NCBI GenBank assembly: GCA_036250225.1
Contig: JAPZLL010000005.1
Span: forward strand, 992,001-1,056,000
Origin: Cercophora sp. LCS_1
Taxonomy: Eukaryota; Ascomycota; Sordariomycetes; Sordariales; Lasiosphaeriaceae
Direction of reading: 5' to 3'
DNA length: 64,000 bases
Part shown: positions 11,681-21,505 of the stretch, piece by piece
Numbering within the stretch: position 1 is the first letter of the stretch
How the letters are laid out: each line of letters begins with the position of its first letter
Position numbers and translations under genes: made by a program
The notes under the pieces: generated by a model
Told to the model about the DNA's origin: nothing
Databases searched by the model: none
The model's input: only the letters and a program-made list of their open reading frames with translations

Positions 11681-12112
11681 ATTTCCCCGCTCATCATCGA
11701 ATTCGAGTCTAACAGAGAGCTATACGCCGTATTAGGCGGCGCGGGCGGGCCGAGGATCATCACTGCAGCGGTTCAGGGTGTGTGGAATCTGGTAGATAAT
11801 CAATTAGTCCCGAATCAGGTCAGTATTTTTTTTTTCCTTTCTCGTTTGCCATGACTCGGGGGTTGCAGAGGTATTAACAACTACATCATGCAGATTCTAG
11901 TGCAACAAGGCTTCGGCAACAGCACGATTGCTTACCTCGAATCCAAGGGTCACAAGGTCGTGTTTGTGACAAGTGGCCATGGTTCTGACCCGCAACTGAT
12001 GATAAGGCATCCTAACGCAACGTTTGAAGCAGTGAGCGAGCCAAGGCAGGAAGAGAGTCTGGAGGATTTGCAGTTTGAAGGTGTTCATCAACCTTTCTTA
12101 CCAGGCAAATGA
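11681..12112 (+). pseudogene. Gamma-glutamyltranspeptidase, 3'-terminal relic
   Basis: Only the last part of a gamma-glutamyltranspeptidase is present. From 11681 the frame reads PLIIEFESN, ELYAVLGGAGGPRIITAAVQ and GVWNLVDNQLVPNQ. Then an intron (GTCAGT near 11818, TTAAC branch, CATGCAG end) leads to GFGNSTIAYLESKGHKVVFV and NATFEAVSEPRQEES. These match the C-terminal end of the enzyme's small subunit: the Gly-Gly oxyanion-loop region, the 'LEGKGH' helix and the 'EPR' tail. The catalytic Thr and the whole large subunit are missing upstream, and a TGA sits in frame at 11642. The usual SSMTP loop is not recognisable just before the homology begins. It is therefore a truncated remnant, not a functional enzyme. 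The break coincides with the start of the divergent membrane-protein frame. Confidence 0.68.
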
Positions 12113-12180
12113 GAAGTCTCCCTCCACATAGGAAAATAAGCGCCCCTCCGCACCGCGGCGCGAATAATATACCCAGATAC

Positions 12181-12774
12181 CTAGTTCTTGCCTTTCTTCC
12201 CCTTCCTCTTTCCCGCGGGCGAGGTAGACGGGGCCCTCTTGGAGGACTCGTTCTCGCCACGCGAAGAATTTCCAGCACCTGAAAAAAATCGGAAGGCGAA
12301 TTGCGTAGCCTCCATGCCCTTCTTCAGCTCATCCTGTGTCCTTTCCAGCTCGGCCTTCAAGGCCCGGTTGTCCTCCACAAAAATCTTGTTTTCGTTCTCG
12401 AGATGCTTGACCTCACCCTTCAGCTCCTTCAACTGTTTGTCGCGGGCGAGGTTGAACTCCGCCCGGCTGGTGATGAAATCACGCTGCTCCGTGATTTTCT
12501 CCTTTTTGATCGTGAGCTCTTTGGCGAGCTCATCATTGCGCCTCTCCTTCTCTGCCAGCGCAGCAATGAACTCCGCACGGCCGGTCTCCATCTGAGCGAT
12601 CTTCGCATCCCGCTCGGCAATGTCGCTGTGAAGCTTGTTGATTTCGTTGGCCCGCTCGCGGTTGAAGCTCGCGATCTGGGCGAGCAGGTTGTCCACCTTC
12701 ACATGGCTGTCCATGATCGCTGTGGAGGGGTCAATGGTGGCCTCCTCGGTGTCCTCGCTCTTGATATTGGGCAT
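12181..12774 (-). CDS. Coiled-coil protein of unknown function, 197 residues
   Basis: A single uninterrupted frame starting ATGCCCAATATC. After an acidic N-terminus (KSEDTEEATIDPS) comes a continuous heptad-rich coiled coil from about residue 25 to 155 (NLLAQIASFNRERANEINKL, ERDAKIAQMETGRAEFIAAL, LKELKGEVKHLENENKIFVE, LKAELERTQDELKKGME). The tail is basic (SPAGKRKGKKGKN) and could be a nuclear localisation signal. No catalytic motif. Two broken relatives of the second half lie within 3 kb (13998 and 14975), so this appears to be the surviving member of a small local family. Whether it is expressed cannot be judged. No function assigned. Confidence 0.66.
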   Translation of the reverse strand: MPNIKSEDTEEATIDPSTAIMDSHVKVDNLLAQIASFNRERANEINKLHSDIAERDAKIAQMETGRAEFIAALAEKERRNDELAKELTIKKEKITEQRDFITSRAEFNLARDKQLKELKGEVKHLENENKIFVEDNRALKAELERTQDELKKGMEATQFAFRFFSGAGNSSRGENESSKRAPSTSPAGKRKGKKGKN

Positions 12775-13997
12775 TTTGGGCAGCTGTGGCGCAGGTAGAG
12801 CGTCAGGAGGTACTGATACTAATATCGATGAGGCTTAAGTGTTTCGCTTACATGAAAATCTCAACTCCGGAGCACGAGCAAGGCAAGATGTGTGGCTAGC
12901 ACAAGTAAAATAGCGACTGAAAGGTGATTAATACGTTGCGCTGTTGCAGTGAAAAAGAAGAGAAAAAACAGGGGGAAAAAAATTACTATCAAGGGCGATG
13001 GTACTCCTAAAAGAACACAGAGCGGCTGCGCAAGCGCCAAGTAGGAAGGGTTGGTGGTTGTGGTGGTAAGTAGACTGCCAGGTCTCTCGACAAAGGGTTT
13101 GTGGAAGGGGCAAACACACACACACACACACACAAGAAAAAGTGAAAAGGGCCAAGAATGACAAAAAGGTTCAGGAAAAAAAGAAGAAAAAAAAGAAACC
13201 AGAGAGGAACTTCTAGGACTTGAACGGAGAACCTCCCACTGCTTGAGTGTCCCGCTGATCAGGCGGTCGACCCAGGAAGACAGTATGCCATGATGCCCGC
13301 CAGGCCCGAGGGTGATCAGTCCTCTGACGTTGACCGCTGCGCCAGAGGGCCTGAATTCCACAGTGTTCTGGTGATTGTTGAAAGGTCGTCCGCAACTTTG
13401 CCCCATATATGACCAAAACTTCCACATCCCGCAACATCACAACAGCGCGCACATGACAATTGTCAACACCCACTTCTTCCGGGGATGGATGCGCGCACAG
13501 GCAGGCCTTTCTGAACGAGGGTGTCCAATCATGCTCGGACCAAACGGCGCCAACGTCAGGCGCAGAATCTAGCGATGCGCTCTTGACGTTTGTGTGTTTT
13601 TTGTAGTTTCGGCGTCCCAAAAGCTGGTGATGCATCTCTTGGTGTTTCGGCAGCACGTCACACAACGGGGCACTTTGGACAACATACCCAGCCGCCCGAG
13701 TTGATGCTTCCCTCTTTTTGCGTCTGCCATCAGAACTCCTGATTTTTTACCGAGTAGCCCCCCCATCGTAACAGCGTACGACCCTCGGGTCCGAATCCTG
13801 GACCCTCACCTTCGAGATGGGACCGTACAAACTTATATTTGTGTGCTCGGGCCAGTGGTCGAGCTTTTCGGGAGAGATGCTCGCACGTCTCCCGACGAGG
13901 GGTTGCGACCGCAAGGGTCCGTCAAAGAGAACCGACCGAGCCTTTGGGGTTAACCGCAAAGTCCAGGCAAATTACTATACAACTAGCAAATTTACCT
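12775..13997. other. Non-coding stretch with low-complexity and tRNA-like repeat
   Basis: About 1.2 kb with no credible gene. It holds an A-rich patch around 12950-12990, a (CA)n microsatellite at about 13115-13134, A/G-rich runs to 13200 and the first tRNA-like repeat copy. Around 13770-13800 a sequence resembling a Pol III B box (GGTCCGAATCC) occurs, but without a foldable partner. Confidence 0.45.
13200..13425 (-). repeat. tRNA-like dispersed repeat, copy A
   Basis: Read on the minus strand this contains an A-box-like TGGCGCAGCGG, an anticodon-arm-like CACTCAAGCAGTG (AAG in the loop), a B-box-like GTTCAAGTCC and then T-runs that could end Pol III transcription. The arms do not pair well, so it is not a functional tRNA as written. 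The second copy near 14342 shares the order of blocks (GAACGG..GA.., ACTGC..GAGTGTC.C, a GCGG..GACCCA block, GTTGAAAG, AACTTT, TTCCAC), so this is a diverged duplicated element, perhaps a tRNA fossil or tRNA-derived SINE. Confidence 0.35.
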
Positions 13998-14253
13998 TCC
14001 ATGCGACAAGGAGTTGAAGGAGGCAAAGATGAAGCTAAAGCGGCAAGAGAAGATCAACTCCTTGCAGGGTGAGGTCAAGCGCCTGGGGGCAGACAACAAG
14101 GGCCTGAAGGAGGAGAACAGGGCCCTTCGGGACTTTCGGCGTGACTTGGGCAAGGGCATGGAGCTGATTTCCAATGCCGTCAATGCTATGCAGCCGCTTC
14201 GACTCCGCTCGTGGGAAGCAGGGACGGAAAGGAAGGTAGAAAAAAAAAAAGTA
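13998..14253 (+). pseudogene. Coiled-coil gene fragment (relative of the 12181-12774 gene)
   Basis: The plus-strand frame reads DKELKEAKMKLKRQ, NSLQGEVKRLGADNKGLKEE and NRALRDFRRDLGKGMELISN. It parallels the intact neighbour's LKELKGEVKHLENENKIFVE, DNRALKAELERTQDELKKGM segment by segment. The homologous part starts abruptly near 13998 with no start codon or N-terminal half, and it fades after about 14210 into A-rich sequence. It lies on the opposite strand from the intact copy, so an inverted, partial duplication is likely. No functional product is expected. Confidence 0.5.
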
Positions 14254-14341
14254 GGTGGAAGGTGCCGGTATTTGAAATGCGGGATTGAAGTAGCAAGAGA
14301 ACTCGAGGACGAAAAAATGACAAAAAAAAATAAAAAAATAA

Positions 14342-14545
14342 CCAGTGGTTCGTATCGGAATCGAACGGGTGACCCCATCCGACCCCAGCGGAGAATCCTT
14401 AACTGCAAGAGTGTCGCCCGTTGGTCAAGCGGGGACCCAAAGATGTCAGTTGAGCGAGCTGCCACCACAGTTGCTGGTTGAAAGATGCCTCCAAACTTTT
14501 GTCCTTTACGTGGGCCAGCATTTCCACGTTCATTGGCCGCGCCCA
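14342..14545 (-). repeat. tRNA-like dispersed repeat, copy B
   Basis: Second copy of the element at 13200-13425. On the minus strand it shows a D-arm-like CAGCTCGCTCAACTGAC, an anticodon-arm-like ACTCTTGCAGTTAAG, and a B box GTTCGATTCC (one mismatch to consensus), followed by CTGGTT and a T-rich tract. Stems are degenerate. The flank GTTGAAAG..CC..AACTTT..TCC..TTCCAC is shared with copy A at about 70% by eye. Confidence 0.35.
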
Positions 14546-14974
14546 ACATCCCACTTTCTCCCTTTTTTTTTTTTTTTTGCATCTCGTATTTCGCCCACAA
14601 TGCGCTTCAGTTCCTTTTGTCAGAGAATCCTATTTTGCGCCTCCCATTTTACTTTCCCTCACACACCATCCCGCACATAACCCAAACCCATTGATCATAG
14701 ATTCCGGTCCTTTTCAAGAGGTTTCCATGCCCATCTTGTCGCAGAAGATAGTTCTTTCACCAGCCCTTAGCTACAGGTATTTACAGAGCGGGATTAATGG
14801 GGTGTGCCACATGAAAGAAGACACTTGAGCAAAGTATTTCCGAAGAGCACCACCCAATCTACGCTTGGGTTTATTTTGGTACCTAGCATTTCCTCATTAA
14901 ATCTCCCCCCAGGTACCTACACGGTGCCTGCCATGGCCACCATCGGCCAGCATAGTGACTCCGCCATCCTCCAT

Positions 14975-15246
14975 CTACTTGTCCTTTCCAGCCCCCTCAA
15001 TCTTGCCACGGAGGCCACGGGGCTCCTTGCCGAGGCGCTTCATGTTGCCTTTATAGCGCTTGTTGGCACGCTTGACGCTTTCCACCTCGTTCTCGAGAGA
15101 CTTGATCTTGTCTTGGGGGACTTGATCGTGTCGTCACGCTCCTTGATGTTGTCCTCGAGGGACCTGATCTTGCCACGAATCTCCTTGCCCTTCTTCTCGA
15201 GCGCCTTGACTATGGCTACGTTCTGGTTGGTTCCGGTAGCATCCAT
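14975..15246 (-). pseudogene. Frameshifted coiled-coil gene relic
   Basis: It starts with a strong ACCATGG context. The first frame reads MDATGTNQNVAIVKALEKKG and IRSLEDNIKERDDTIKS, then loses sense at a run of five C near 15128. The neighbouring frame then continues the heptads (DKIKSLENEVESVKRANKRY, MKRLGKEPRGLRGKI) to a TAG at 14975. A single-base length change in the C run explains the break. The style matches the coiled-coil gene at 12181. It could also be a correct short gene with a sequencing error in the homopolymer. Confidence 0.5.
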
Positions 15247-17609
15247 GGTAAACTACTGCAGAGGGCCAACTTTATCAGCCGCGCGGAAAGCGATAAAAGA
15301 AGTAAGAAAAAGAAATAGGTGAGAAAGGGAAAGGGAAGAAAACGTACGTTGAGATGATAAACGGTTTGCTTGAACGCGCGATATGATCTGCGACGGCGAG
15401 GGACTTGCGGTGTGGTGGTTTCTTCGCAGAGGGGTGGGTGGGATGTCCACGGAAATACAACGAAAAATCGAAAAAGAGAAAAGGGTTGAGAGGGTGTCGT
15501 TATTCAAGCACCGCTCGCACGAATGTAAAATACCCAGTGGGCTGAAAGCCCTGAGGCCGTTTACCTGGGATGAAATAGAATCTCTTTGGCAATCTTGGTC
15601 GGCCTAGAGAGCCGGTTTGGAAGATGATATGGGTTCCATTTGGTCACACACCCAAAGGCAGGAAGGAGCCTCTAAAATAGCCTTCAATTTCTGGTGATAC
15701 CTAGGTAAGGTACATGGCTAGGCTCCTGCGTTTGGGGTGAGATGAAGGAAATCCCGCACCGTTTTTTGACCCCACTCCCAAAAACCGACACACTTGTTTT
15801 CCGTCTGATGGTGGTGGCTTCAGGTCTTCCCTTAAACGCCAGGTATTTGTATTTCGGACACAGCAGCTTGGGACCCATGTGCAAAAGAATGTTTAGTATT
15901 TGATGAGAGACAGATGTGACTAATATGGGGTTTTAGTCCCCCCCTGGTTGGCATTCGCCAAATGGGCTTTGCACCCATGACAAACTACAGACTGGCTCGG
16001 TGGCGTCGTCAAGCGTCGATGGGCTGACGGATCCCACTGTGGTTGTAGGGTGGGTAGCAGCGGTGGGGGGAGACGAAGCGGTGGTAGCTGAATACTGTTG
16101 AGGGGGGCCGGGAGGAATCTAGGGTCGTACGAATTGCCGAGACTATACAATACACCGACAGCTACAACCAAGTCAGCATACATGACCACTGCTGCTACAT
16201 CGAGGTTCAAAGCCTGGCATCAAACCTACTTGGTGTGGGCACACCACCCAGACGCGCCGGCTCACTCTGCTGTCTGACCACATGCAAACTTGAATCCGGA
16301 ACACGATGGACGGGGCCCTGCGTGTTTGGATGTACACCGGAGCTCAAACACAAATACGCACCTGAAGAGGTTAGCACGTCACCTCGAGCTCAGGAGACAT
16401 GGGGCCGGTTTACCGGGAGCCAAGGAGTGACTTAAAAGTTCCAAAGCGAAAGACGCTTGTTCGACCGCCAGGTGCCCGCTCGGAACATCACCAACATACT
16501 GCGATAAGACCACAGGCTGACGCTCTGTCGCCAACCTGTGGTTCTGAGCACCGTGGGCGTACTGTGATGGTAACCTCGATTGTTGATTGCCGGCCAAACC
16601 TGGAGTAGGTGGCCCTGGAATAGATGGCGGCAATGTTGCCACGTCCTGTTGTGGAGCCAGGCCAGCGACGGAGATGTTGCCCGCGGGTTGCAACGATGAT
16701 TCGGTAGGCTGCTCGACAACCAAGCTTGCAATTGAAATTCCTCGAATTTCTTGCGGTAACTTTGCTGTGTCTTGGTGATTGCCCTTGTCCCCGGCCGGAT
16801 CGTCGCACTGAGAATGTGATGATGCCTGTCATTTTCTGCTCGCCAATGGACTTTTCCTTCTATGGTCCCGTCTGGTTTCCCCCAACGGTGGTAGCCACAA
16901 CTTTCCCGATCTTTTCTTTTCGCTTTCTAGGTATGCCATGTATTTCGACTTAGGCGGCATTATGGATGACAATTTGTTTCCTGGATTGGCGTAGGTGTGT
17001 GTGTGTGTGTGTTGCTTTGTGGTCGATATAAAACGTAGATGGACTTGGGTCCTGATGTGTTGGGTGATGATGAATTTGCTGGGTCAGGCGAGTGGCACTG
17101 TTCAACAGGATGAAGAGGAATCGCCATGTGTGTGTTCAAGGGTTAAATGACTGGTTCAGCCCAGTCACAACAACCCTGGCGTAACCCACACAAGCCGACG
17201 AGTGAGAATCGACGCCGCTCCCATGCAGCTAGGGGATTGATTGGCTAGGTAGGGAGCAGTGTCAGCAACACCAGGCATTTCAAGGAAAAAGGAGCTGGTG
17301 GGACTGGTCACAGGAACCCCCTTGATCGCCCAACCCATGAGTGTGATCTTTCAAAAACCCACCAAACCCAAGTGGCACTGACCACTTTGCATTCCAATCA
17401 TTGCTTCTTTGGTTGTTTGGCAGCAACCAACCAAACAGCCAAACCGGGTGGCTGCGATCACCAAACCTGAAAGGTTCGCCGTGCGATTAAATCTTGTTTT
17501 AGTTTTGGCCAAGGATATGAGTGTGGGAACTTGGGGTAACAACTGTTGGGGTAGACGTTAGATAGATAGCTAAGTAGACTGATAGTTCCGAGCTGATATT
17601 TCTCATCTT
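15247..17609. other. 2.4 kb without a confident gene
   Basis: A gene-poor stretch. On the minus strand between about 16809 and 16379 an open frame reads like ordinary protein (CDDPAGDKGNHQDTAKLPQE, SLQPAGNISVAGLAPQQDV, PPSIPGPPTPGLAGNQQS) and a TGCTAACCTCTTCAG acceptor follows at about 16370-16384. Further down, a Val/Ala-rich hydrophobic segment (VVMYADLVVAVGVLYSLG) occurs near 16130-16190. These could be exons of a broken or unusual gene, but I cannot join them into one frame. A (GT)n tract lies at about 16995-17012. A minus-strand continuation of the DUF1295 gene does not extend here. Confidence 0.35.
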
Positions 17610-18665
17610 CTAAAATATCTTGGGGAAAAACTTGGGGGTATTCTTCTTCCACTCCTGGTAGTCCTTGCGATCACCAAACTTCTTGTCATACTTTGTCTCA
17701 CTCAACGGCACACCGCTCACCTTGAGCAGAAGAAACGTCACAAACGCCGGGCTAACATACGACAAAGCAGCCGCACTCGAGGCGTTTAGTCCCAGGGCAG
17801 CCCGGACCGGCTTGGCCATCAGAGCCCCAACAGCGGTCGTAGCGATCCCGGTCCACAGCGTAGACTCGCCAAAATAGTTGGGATGCCGGCTGTACAGTCA
17901 CGTCAGCATCACTCCTTCAACCCAGAAAGGACAGAGCCTACCTCTTACTCCAAAGCCCCTTCGTCAAAAACTGCTCATCGTGAACCTTTGCCTTCTTCTC
18001 CCTTGACCACCGCGACTTTTGCCTATCGGCAAGAACCTCAAACGTCAAACCACCAACATAGAGCCCCAGCCCAAGGACATCCGTCGCCTTGAGACCAGCA
18101 CCAAACGCCGTCGCAGGGACGGCGTTGACAGCGATAACAGGCATCAAGCATAGCGACACCCACGTAGCCTGCACCATGAACGCAACGAAGAACCGCTTGG
18201 GACTCTTCTTGATCTTTTCAAACCTCGAGTCGCCGCCCTCTTGGACGACTCTTTGAAACAGATACGACCCCACTACTCTTCATCAGTCCCATCCCCCCAA
18301 CATGTCCACGGAGGAAACTCACGTCTGGTAGCCCAAATACTCACAGCCCCACTCAAGACCACCTGCCTCCAGTTGAGCGCGGTGGCGCCTGCCCTGAAAG
18401 CCGTCGCCAGACTTGGCAACGGAGTCTTGGACAGCCCGGCATGTCGGGCCCGCAGGGCAGGGAGATAGAGACTCAGCGCCGTGACGGCGAGGTACGTCAG
18501 GGAGCCGGAGAAGTCGTAAAAACGGTCGGATTGGAAGGCGATGGAGGGGATCGCGAAGGCTGCTTGGATCGCGAAGGCGGCCGAGACCGAGGGGACGAGG
18601 GTTTGGAGGAGGGGATTTTTGAAATTGGTTTGGTGGAGGAGGGATTGGAGGAGGGAGGAGGACAT
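17610..18665 (-). CDS. DUF1295 / steroid-reductase-like integral membrane protein
   Basis: Exons 18323-18665, 17942-18272 and 17610-17889 give 317 residues; both introns (50 and 52 bases) have clean ends. The second junction rebuilds the family hallmark SRHPNYFGE, which no single frame contains. The protein is hydrophobic with about six predicted helices (for example FVAFMVQATWVSLCLMPVI, KATDVLGLGLYVGGLTFEVL), a basic cytosolic loop (ADRQKSRWSREKKAKVHDEQ) and the C-terminal pattern GLWS.SRHPNYFGE..LWTGI. DUF1295 proteins are related to 3-oxo-5-alpha-steroid 4-dehydrogenases and isoprenylcysteine methyltransferases. The arginine/histidine block is the presumed NADPH-side motif. Substrate unknown. 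It is head-to-tail with the P450 gene, about 450 bases away; a shared sterol or lipid role would be speculation. Confidence 0.88.
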
Positions 18666-19114
18666 TGTGAATTGCGGGCACGGGCGTTGAGAGGGGTTGA
18701 AGTGATGTTGGAAGTTGCGATGGTGGTGTGACAGGGGTAGGGGTGTGACAGAGGCTGACGGGTGATAAAATTGACAAAGAGTGTGGTTAGTACGCGAAAC
18801 GATGAGAACGGAACAGCTGGGTGTTAGGCGGCCGTGCTACGCCAATGGATAAATGAGGGACGTTGAAGCATTTTGAAGGGCGGGACGTGGGTGACGACAC
18901 CCGAAAGCGTCGATCGCCCATGTCGCATCGCCCTAGCTCAATCGGGAGGCAAGGGAAGCATCGGAATCTGCTCTACGAGCCCCAACCCCGAGCTCCTGAT
19001 CGCCAAGAAAGAACGGCTCCATTTCGATCGTAACAAGCAATGAATTGTAAACAATGCACCCGGTAAGCTATGCAACCGTCTATGAGCCCCAATAATCTAT
19101 CCACCTCTCTGGCT
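18666..19114. other. Intergenic
   Basis: Promoter of the DUF1295 gene and 3' end of the P450 gene, both on the minus strand. No gene or distinctive site seen. Confidence 0.45.
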
Positions 19115-20758
19115 TCATCTTCTCGACCTTGGCTTCACCTTGACAGGCAACCCGCCAGCCATGGGCAGCGTCAAACTGCTCCCGCTGACCCTCTCCTTCT
19201 CGTCGACCGGGAGAAAGTCAAAGAGCCACGCCATGGTGGGTATCGCCTGCACGGCGATCGCTTCGGCCATCTTCTTTCCCAGACACGTTCTGCTTCCTCC
19301 ATAAAACACTGGGAACTCGGACGCGCTTCTTGAAACAAGCTTTCCATCGTCCAGGAACCGTTCGGGTCGGAAGATATCAGCGTCATCGCCCCACGTTGGT
19401 TTTGAGCGTTGCATTGCCCACAGACACCACACGAGCACTGAGTCTTTGGGAAGCGTGGTCCCGTCTGGTAATGCTGTGTCCTGCATGCACTGACGGATCT
19501 CGAATGGAATTGGAGGGTAAAGACGGAGGGCTTCGTAAAAGACAGCCATGGTATATGGCATCGAGGCAGGCGTGAAGACGGTCGGGTCGAAGTGCTCGAG
19601 GGAGGATGGAAGGTCTTTCTCGTCAAACAGCGTCTGGACTTCGTGGCGAATCTTGGCTGCGACGTAGCGATGCCTCATCAAGAGATAAAAGGTCCATGTC
19701 AGTGCTTGGCCCGTCGTGTCGCGTCCAGCCGACAGGTATGTGAGCGCGGCATCTGCTACCATCTCCTCGTTGGGAATAGCATCGAGGAGGGAGTGTATCA
19801 AACTGCCGGAAACCTGATCAAGCTTGCTCTCATCGCCGGCGCTAAAGCTGTCGTCGCCTTTCTGAGCCTCGCGCTCCTGAACGGCGCTAGCAACAATGCG
19901 CCGGCCAAAGTTTTTGACGATCTTGATCGACCTCCTCAATTTGGCACCAAGGAAGATCTCGGTGACGGGCCACAAAGGGTTCTGGAAGCGCTCGGCGGTG
20001 CCTCCTGAAGCGAAGTCAAAGGATTTAGAGAACTCGTCGTCGGCGTGCATCTCCATGTTGTAGGCCATCTTGCCCATCAACTGCGTCGTTATCTCGTGGA
20101 AGACATGCTGGAGGTCGACAATGCCGTCTTGTGACTTGAGATAGCGGATACTCTCATGCAGATACTGCGGAAGGGCAACCTCTGTAAGAACTCGAAGATT
20201 TGCCGTGTTCAAAAAGCTGAGACCGGCCTTCCTCTGCGTCTTCCAGAAGTCGCCATCCGCGTTGATGATGCCATTTCCTACGACAATGTTAGACCGGAGC
20301 AAAAGAAAAGACCGGCGCTCATCTTACCAAACAGATCCCACGAGCGCCCCTTCACAAACATGCCCTTGGTAAAGATGCCCTCATGCTTGAAGACATACTC
20401 GAGGTTCTTGGGGTCGTGGATGAGGACGCCAGGGGGCAGTGTCGGCACAGTGAGCGCCACAGTCTCATATCCAAAGATGCGCTGGCACTTGTCGAACCAG
20501 GCAAACAGTTTCCATCTGTCCTGGAGGAATTGGATGCCGTTGCCGACAAGCGGCAGTGTATTTGGAGGTTTCCTGGCTCAATGTTAACTTCAACGCCCAG
20601 GCTCCCGACGCAGCATTGGCTTTGCCAAGCACCCCTCACCTCAAAGCTTGTCCATTTCTTGTAATCGCCTTTCCTCGGCTCGAGAACGCATGCAGTGCCA
20701 ACGCAATGATGACGGTACCGAGGGCATAGAGCGCCGGATGGCTATCAATCAGACCCAT
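19115..20758 (-). CDS. Cytochrome P450 monooxygenase, CYP52/CYP86-clan-like
   Basis: Three exons (20640-20758, 20328-20572, 19115-20277) give 508 residues, a normal microsomal P450 length. Residues about 7-24 form a membrane anchor (LYALGTVIIALALHAF). The first junction restores the proline-rich hinge RKPPNTLPLVGNG. Motifs follow in order: SWDLFGNGIINADGDFWKTQ (helix C, with Trp/Arg contacts to haem), AGRDTT (helix I oxygen-binding Thr), EALRLYP (ExxR), FRPERF (PERF) and FYGGSRTCLGKKMAE (haem-thiolate Cys). All catalytic residues are present. The FTKGMFVKGRSWDLFGNGI stretch is typical of fatty-acid and alkane omega-hydroxylase relatives, so a fatty-acyl or terpenoid substrate is a guess. It is ER-bound and needs a P450 reductase. 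No other secondary-metabolism gene adjoins it. Confidence 0.93.
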
Positions 20759-21505
20759 CCTGACGGCGACGGTGAGGAACAGTGGTTCCCCAACTCAGCG
20801 AACGACACTCATCCGGGTCCCCCCGCCCTCCTGGAGATGTGAATCCTGCGACGATTGATCTCGCTGTTACGGGTCGCGCAGGCTCGAGGTTGTGGGTCTG
20901 CGTCTGAAGAAGCGCGATCGTCAGCAACTCGGTCATCGCATCGGAGAAGAAGAATTGTCAGCTGTCAGCAGCGCGCACAAGTGCAGCCGAGCTTGCGATC
21001 CTGAAGATGACGCATGCATTTTAGCGACGCCCAAAAATATCCCCGGGTCAGCCCGCAGTGCGTGCTGGCGCTAAACTCTTTGGGGGCCACGTTGTGTCTT
21101 GGCAAGCCCCCGGGCCGCCAGTGCGGGACGCGGGACGTCACTGAGCCGCGGGGAACGGTTCCTGCAGCGCGTTCGTCTTGTGCAACGTCGACTTCTCCAA
21201 AATCTACTCCAACTTCATAACGTCATCTTGACGACGACGTTTGTGGCGAATCGAAACAAGAGCTCTGGCAGCTCGGAAGTGTTGGTCACTCCCCAATTGA
21301 CACAATCGAAGCGACTTCCATCGAAACACTGCGGCGAAACGTGAGACGACACGCTGTGGAAGCTTTCTTGGGAAGCAATCGCGAAAGCCCGCGAACTTTC
21401 GGCCTTGGCACGGGGAGCACAGCTCCCCAACCTCAACGGCAACCTCTCTGTCGACTCAAGACAACCTCAACCGCACCATCCGTCTCAGACTTCGCAACTG
21501 CAATC
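20759..21505. other. Divergent promoter region
   Basis: About 0.75 kb between the P450 (minus) and methyltransferase-like (plus) genes. The plus-side half is C/T-rich near 21410-21500, as expected for a fungal 5' UTR. No other gene seen. Confidence 0.5.

Noticed and set aside
13740..13930. Possible tRNA gene with GGTCCGAATCC
   Set aside because: No matching acceptor or anticodon stem on either strand.
19115..20758. P450 as part of the UstYa cluster
   Set aside because: It is about 30 kb away with many unrelated housekeeping genes between.
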